Shown: positions 59,966 to 64,000 of the stretch, one piece after another
Layout of the letters: each line of letters opens with the position of its first letter
How positions within the stretch are numbered: the first letter of the stretch is position 1
DNA from: Pseudomonadota bacterium
Lineage (GTDB): Bacteria > Pseudomonadota > Gammaproteobacteria > Burkholderiales > Rhodocyclaceae
DNA length: 64,000 bases
Reading direction: 5' to 3'
Assembly (NCBI GenBank): GCA_018241665.1
Contig: JAFEDK010000019.1
Coordinates: 242,198 to 306,197, forward strand
The notes under the pieces: model-generated
Seen by the model: the letters and a program-made list of their open reading frames with translations, nothing else
Databases searched by the model: none
Told to the model about the DNA's origin: nothing
Translations under genes and position numbers: made by a program

Positions 59966-60406
59966 ATGAGGCTGCATCCAACGTCCCGCACGCTGCGGCG
60001 GATTACGCTGCTGGCCACCGGCCTGATGGCCAGCGCATTGATCCAGATGCCGGCAGTTGCTGCCGGCAGCAACCTGGGGCAATTCACCAAGGGGGCGCTC
60101 GCTCCGGCCGACATCACCGGCGCCGTTATCTTCGGCAAGAACGGCGAGGTCATTCCGCTCGACGCCAAGGGCAAGCCTGCCAAGGCCTGTGTGATGTCCA
60201 AGACGGCAGCAGACGCAGCCAAGGCCAAAAAATCCGCCCTGCCCGAATGTGAGATCGGCAACGCCAAGGGTGGCGCGGACGCCCCTAAGGCCGAAGGACC
60301 CAAAGCCAAGGATGGCGGCACACCCTGCCAGGGGTATTACATCGTCTGGATCGGCGGCGTAGCCATGCAGATCTGGTATCCCGCCGGCTGCACGCCGCCG
60401 TACTGA
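59966..60406 (+). CDS. Small secreted cysteine-containing protein, unknown function
   Basis: 146 aa with a signal peptide (about 1-34, ending MPAVAAG). The mature part has an Ala/Lys-rich middle (SKTAADAAKAKKSALPE, KAEGPKAKDGG), four Cys residues and an aromatic C-terminus (CQGYYIVWIGG, WYPAGC). An ATG 18 nt upstream (59948) is an alternative; the chosen start has GGAGA upstream. It begins 48 nt after the FecR-TPR-barrel gene and is followed by a long hairpin. Two disulfides are likely. It may be a cargo or surface factor of the barrel protein; this is inference from position only. Confidence 0.7.
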   Translation: MRLHPTSRTLRRITLLATGLMASALIQMPAVAAGSNLGQFTKGALAPADITGAVIFGKNGEVIPLDAKGKPAKACVMSKTAADAAKAKKSALPECEIGNAKGGADAPKAEGPKAKDGGTPCQGYYIVWIGGVAMQIWYPAGCTPPY

Positions 60407-60423
60407 TCTGCAGTCCCTGTCGT

Positions 60424-60459
60424 AATGAAATGAGCCGCCCTGCCGCGGCTCATTTCATT
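60424..60459 (+). terminator. Long stem-loop after the small secreted protein
   Basis: AATGAAATGAGCCGC, loop CCTGCC, GCGGCTCATTTCATT: a perfect 15-bp stem 18 nt after the stop codon. The AT-rich base of the stem gives a partial T-run on both strands, so it may stop transcription in either direction. Confidence 0.65.
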
Positions 60460-60845
60460 CCTGATGCCGCCAACGACTCAATGCCCGGACGAGCCGGTGG
60501 GATGAAACTGGAGCCGATAGCTGCTGATGTGCCCCCAGAGCACCGCCAACAGGTCGATTTCATCCGGGATTTCCTGCAGGTCGAATTCCTGGCAGGAGTC
60601 GATGTGCCAAGCCTGGGAGCCAGACCGTAGCGGGTGTGCTGCGCAAGACGACGTAACGTGACGATGAGTTGGGGCCATGATTCCACGCAATCCGGAAAAC
60701 ACGGGCCATTGAAAGGAGTCACACGCAATGCCTGGACTCGACCCGCACCCTGGGAGCTTAGGCGCAACGCCCCCCAACCGAAGCCGGCTAAGTCACCCTT
60801 CCCCTGTGAAGGGTGTCACTTGGCCAGGCCCGTCCCGGACTGGGA
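60460..60845. other. Intergenic region without a supported gene
   Basis: About 390 nt between the hairpin and the rlpA stop. Short frames exist on both strands, but none has a good start signal or a recognisable domain. A small hairpin CACCCTTC...GAAGGGTG (60794-60815) lies near the end and could terminate rlpA from the minus strand. It may hold remnants of lost genes. Confidence 0.5.
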
Positions 60846-61958
60846 CTAGTCGGCCCGCCCCTTGACGACCGGCTTCAGCTTCAGGGTCGTGGCAATGCGG
60901 TCGGCAATCTCCCGCGCCTCCAGCGCGGAAGCGAAGGGTCCCAGCTGAAGCCGGTACTTGCCTTCGGAAGCCAGCACCGAGACGGATTCCTTCATCCATT
61001 TGAGCTCGTGCTCGACGAAGCCCTTGAAGTTCTCCGCATTGACGGACGACGCGAAAGCCCCAAGCTGAAGGAACACGCCCTCGCGCTCCGGACGTGACAC
61101 GGCAGCATGCGCCGGCACCGGCGCAATCTGTGCGGCGCTGGCCGTGGCCGTCACCACCACTGGCTCGGGTGGCACGCGTGGGGCGGCTGGCACAGCAGGT
61201 GAGGTCACGCCAGGCTGGGGCACGGACGCCGGCATCGGAGTCGACGACGGGCGGGACGCATGGGCCAGTGCAGGCACAGCCGCCTTGCGACGCGCCAGCG
61301 GCGGCACGGGCCGGCGCGGCTGGATCATCGCCACCCCTTCGGGCAGGACCAGCGACAGCTCGACGTTGGCGTGCCCCTGGTCGGCAAAGCCGAGCTTGTA
61401 GGCGGCAGCGTAGGAGAGATCGATAATGCGTCCAGGATGCACCGGACCACGATCGTTGATGCGGACGATCGCCGAACGCCCATTGGCCAGATTGGTCACC
61501 CGCACATAGCTGGGAATCGGCAGGGATGGGTGGGCGCCGGTCAACGCATACATGTCGTAGGGGTCGCCGCTGGAAGTACGCCGCCCCTGCAAGGCCTTGC
61601 CATACCAACTGGCAGTCCCCTTTTCACGGAAGGCACCGGGATTTCCCCCCAGCACGGCCCCCCGGGCCAGCGCGTAGTCACCCCCTTCGTACACCGGAGC
61701 GACCAGCGCCCCACTCTCGTCGGACTGGGGCGAGGCATCCTCGGCGGCCACCGCATACCGCAGTCGCCCGCTGCTCAGGGACGATGGCTGAGCCGGCCTG
61801 AGGCCTGTCTGCACAGCCTGGGCGTGCAGCGTCCCGGCCACCGGTGCTTCAGCCACCGGGCCTTGTTGCGGGAGACCAGCGCAACCGGTCAGGAGAAGGG
61901 CACTACCTAGGGGCGCCAGCGCGAGGCAGGCGCGACGAAACATCGCTACAGGGGGCAT
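60846..61958 (-). CDS. rlpA: RlpA-like septal lipoprotein with SPOR domain
   Basis: Rare lipoprotein A, a glycan-cleaving or peptidoglycan-binding cell division protein, 370 aa. A lipobox LLTGC places the acylated Cys at about residue 26. A double-psi beta-barrel domain follows (about 112-205; GTASWYGKALQGRRTSSGD, RINDRGPVHPGRIIDLS). A proline-rich linker leads to a C-terminal SPOR domain (about 290-365; FLQLGAFASSVNAENF). AGGAAG lies about 6 nt before the start. Transcribed with rodA and mrdA. Confidence 0.93.
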   Translation of the reverse strand: MPPVAMFRRACLALAPLGSALLLTGCAGLPQQGPVAEAPVAGTLHAQAVQTGLRPAQPSSLSSGRLRYAVAAEDASPQSDESGALVAPVYEGGDYALARGAVLGGNPGAFREKGTASWYGKALQGRRTSSGDPYDMYALTGAHPSLPIPSYVRVTNLANGRSAIVRINDRGPVHPGRIIDLSYAAAYKLGFADQGHANVELSLVLPEGVAMIQPRRPVPPLARRKAAVPALAHASRPSSTPMPASVPQPGVTSPAVPAAPRVPPEPVVVTATASAAQIAPVPAHAAVSRPEREGVFLQLGAFASSVNAENFKGFVEHELKWMKESVSVLASEGKYRLQLGPFASALEAREIADRIATTLKLKPVVKGRAD

Positions 61959-62000
61959 GACGCTCTTCCTGTTCGGGCACGCGCTTCAGCGCGCGCGGGT

Positions 62001-63152
62001 TCAGGTGCCTACCCGACGCCGGTGGCGCTGTATGCTCATGAGCATGCCGACGCCAAGACAAAGGGTAACGAGTGCAGTGCCGCCGTAACTGACGAAGGGC
62101 AGCGGAACTCCAACAACCGGGAGGATTCCGCTCACCATGCCCATGTTCACAAACGCATAAGTGAAGAAGATCAGCGTAAGGGCGCCGGCAAGCAGGCGCG
62201 AGAACAGGGTCGGGGCACCAGCGGCTATAAAAAGGCCGCGAAAAATCAACAGGATATAAAGTACCGCAAGAAGCAGGGCGCCGGCAAGTCCAAATTCTTC
62301 GGTGAGCACCGCGAAGATGAAGTCGGTATGACGCTCGGGCAGGAAATCGAGGTGGGTCTGTGTGCCCCTGCCCCAGCCCTTGCCGGTCACGCCGCCGGAG
62401 CCGATGGCAATGGTGGACTGGATGATGTGGAAGCCCTTGCCAAGGGGGTCGGAGGTCGGATCAAGCAGGGTGCACACCCGGTGTTTCTGGTAATCGCGCA
62501 GCCCCGGCCAGACCACGTCAGGCTGGCAGATGGTGTCGCCCATCGCGACGATGGCACCGATGCCGACGATCCCCACCAACGCCACCGGCAGGATCAAGCG
62601 CCAGGTCAGGCCGGCAAAGAACAGCACGTAGAAGCCCGCCGCCGCCACCAGGATCGCCGTACCCAGGTCGGGCTGCTTGGCGATCAGGCCCACCGGCACC
62701 AGCAGCAGCGCCGCCGCCACGAAGAAATCCCGCACCCGCAGCATGCCTTCGCGGCTCTGGAAGTACCAGGCCAGCATCAGCGGCATCGCGATCTTCATCA
62801 GTTCGGACGGCTGGATTCGCGCGACCCCGATGTTGAGCCAGCGCCGCGCGCCCTTCGACACGTCGCCGAACAGCGCCACCCCGATCAACAGCAGCACACC
62901 CAGCACGTACAGCGGCAAGGCCACGCTCATCATGCGCTGGGGCGGGATACGCGCTGCCGTCCACATCACGACGAAGGCCACGCCGATGTTCATCGCCAGG
63001 GTATCCAGGCGCTCCGGCGAGGCACTGACCATCACCACCGTGGAAAAACTCAGGATGGCCAGCACGATCAGGGCCAGCGGCCCATCGAGCGGCGACAGGA
63101 AACTCATCAACCACTTGCGCAGGCTGAAGCGGAAATCAGTCACCGCCACCAT
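62001..63152 (-). CDS. rodA: Rod-shape peptidoglycan polymerase RodA
   Basis: SEDS glycosyltransferase that polymerises peptidoglycan for elongation together with PBP2, 383 aa. About ten transmembrane helices; family motifs GAFGGVTGKGWGRGTQT-like (reading GSGGVTGKGWGRGTQ), DFIFAVLTEEFG and LPFVSYGGTALV. The ATG overlaps the mrdA stop by 17 nt; a GTG 9 nt further in is also possible. Confidence 0.95.
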   Translation of the reverse strand: MVAVTDFRFSLRKWLMSFLSPLDGPLALIVLAILSFSTVVMVSASPERLDTLAMNIGVAFVVMWTAARIPPQRMMSVALPLYVLGVLLLIGVALFGDVSKGARRWLNIGVARIQPSELMKIAMPLMLAWYFQSREGMLRVRDFFVAAALLLVPVGLIAKQPDLGTAILVAAAGFYVLFFAGLTWRLILPVALVGIVGIGAIVAMGDTICQPDVVWPGLRDYQKHRVCTLLDPTSDPLGKGFHIIQSTIAIGSGGVTGKGWGRGTQTHLDFLPERHTDFIFAVLTEEFGLAGALLLAVLYILLIFRGLFIAAGAPTLFSRLLAGALTLIFFTYAFVNMGMVSGILPVVGVPLPFVSYGGTALVTLCLGVGMLMSIQRHRRRVGT

Positions 63153-64000
63153 CCCCCGTCGCGGCTTCAGCGCCCGTATCTTCCGCCGCCATGCCGGCCG
63201 GCAGCTTGCCGAGCAGGTAGTAGTCCATCACCGCGCGGGCGATCGGCGCAGCCGACTGGGCGCCGAAGCCGCCGTTCTCCACCAGCACCGCCAGGGCGAT
63301 GGTCGGCTTGTCGGCCGGCGCAAAGGCTATGTACAGCGCATGGTCGCGCAGGCGCTCGGTGATCTTCGCCGAATACTTGCCACCCTTCAGCGAGAACACC
63401 TGAGCCGTACCGGTCTTGCCGGCCACCAGATAGGGTGCCCCCGCGAAAGCCCGCGCGCCGGTACCTTCCTTGTTCACTCCAACCATCGCCCGACGGATCG
63501 TCTCCAGGTGCTCGGGCTTGATCGGGATGGTCTTGATGGGCTGAGGCTCGATGACCCTCCGGGAGCCGTCCTTGGCGCTCTCGATGTATTTCACCAGGTG
63601 CGGTTTGTACATCACGCCACCTGCCGCCAGAGTGGCGGTGGCGTGGGCCAGTTGCAGCGGCGTGTAGGCGTTGTAGCCCTGGCCGATGCCGATGGAAATC
63701 GTCTCGCCACCAAACCACTTCTGCTGCTCCGGCCGCTTGAAGCGCTTGCGCTTCCACTCCGGTGACGGCAGCACGCCGGTGCTCTCGCCCTCGATGTCGA
63801 TGCCAGTGCGGCTACCGAAACCGAACTGGCCCATGATCGAGGCGATCAGGTCGATGCCCATGTCGTTGGCCAGGCGGTAATAGTAGGTGTCGCAGGACTG
63901 CACGATGGAGCGGTACATGTCCACCATGCCGTGGCCACCGGGCTTGTCGTCGCGGAAATGGTGACCACCGAAATCGTAGAAGCCCGGATCGGCGATCGCC
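63136..64000 (-). CDS. mrdA: Penicillin-binding protein 2 (3' part, cut by the window edge)
   Basis: Elongation transpeptidase PBP2; the N-terminus lies outside the window. The visible 287 or so residues match the C-terminal transpeptidase half: GGHGMVDMYRSIVQSCDTYYY (active-site SxD region), GIDIEGESTG, GIGQGYNAYTPLQLA, and the KTG motif in VAGKTGTAQVFSLKGG. The catalytic Ser-x-x-Lys motif is upstream and not visible. Partner of RodA, which directly follows. Confidence 0.94.
   Translation of the reverse strand, partial: AIADPGFYDFGGHHFRDDKPGGHGMVDMYRSIVQSCDTYYYRLANDMGIDLIASIMGQFGFGSRTGIDIEGESTGVLPSPEWKRKRFKRPEQQKWFGGETISIGIGQGYNAYTPLQLAHATATLAAGGVMYKPHLVKYIESAKDGSRRVIEPQPIKTIPIKPEHLETIRRAMVGVNKEGTGARAFAGAPYLVAGKTGTAQVFSLKGGKYSAKITERLRDHALYIAFAPADKPTIALAVLVENGGFGAQSAAPIARAVMDYYLLGKLPAGMAAEDTGAEAATGDGGGD

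Noticed and set aside
60430-60630. 66-codon plus-strand frame after the small secreted protein
   Set aside because: It starts inside the terminator stem, has no Shine-Dalgarno and no recognisable content.

Overview
The window is high-GC, densely coded chromosomal DNA from a betaproteobacterium, most likely of the Rhodocyclales type (Azospira, Dechloromonas, Thauera or Azoarcus relatives). This is inferred from the gene order lysM-dprA-smg-topB facing def-fmt-htpX, from mnmG-rsmG-parA-parB, from an rlpA-rodA-mrdA cell-shape cluster, and from the many redox and chemotaxis signalling proteins. There are no rRNA or tRNA genes, CRISPR arrays, phages or complete insertion sequences. The accessory DNA is a family of short hairpin repeats.

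Layout. 0-8 kb: a YgjP-like metallopeptidase, then a four-part efflux operon (TolC, HlyD, double ATPase, two ABC-2 permeases) behind a dyad that resembles a TetR operator. 8-14.6 kb: a sensor kinase with a periplasmic binding domain, a di-heme cytochrome c peroxidase behind a c-di-GMP-I riboswitch, a Bcr/CflA drug exporter and a LysR regulator. 14.6-23.8 kb: a double-length UvrA (1837 aa), a DUF1631-type protein, a small membrane protein and an HDOD protein. 24-32 kb: topB, smg, dprA and a LysM protein on the minus strand; def, fmt and htpX on the plus strand, htpX behind a textbook heat-shock promoter. 32-48.4 kb: one long minus-strand chemotaxis and signalling operon (cheY, a receptor with a CheZ-like motif, STAS, cheA, a poly-HAMP receptor, cheW, cheD, cheR, cheD, cheB), followed by a large hybrid kinase and a hemerythrin-kinase. 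48.7-53 kb: mnmG, rsmG, parA, parB. 53-60.4 kb: two small genes, a Crp-type regulator, a CHASE2 adenylate cyclase, a FecR-TPR-barrel protein and a small secreted cysteine protein. 60.8-64 kb: rlpA, rodA and the 3' part of mrdA.

The most distinctive feature is a repeat family of eight copies (REPIN-like). Seven copies are exactly 67 nt: two inverted REP units, each beginning GTGGGG or GTAGGGG. Two copies sit in a 96-nt tandem duplication read in frame inside the ABC ATPase. Two lie at operon junctions where they create 39- and 40-codon mini-ORFs that overlap both neighbours by ATGA. In two other places the TAG of a REP head is the stop codon of a gene. No RAYT transposase gene is in the window.

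Other leads are the chemotaxis operon, with a receptor carrying the CheZ DxTxQ catalytic spacing and a CheA with MshEN-like repeats; the unit made of a Crp regulator, CHASE2 cyclase, FecR-TPR-barrel and small secreted protein, which looks like an uncharacterised envelope or export system; and the tandem UvrA whose second half lacks the insertion domain. All functional assignments come from reading motifs and context; no database search was run.
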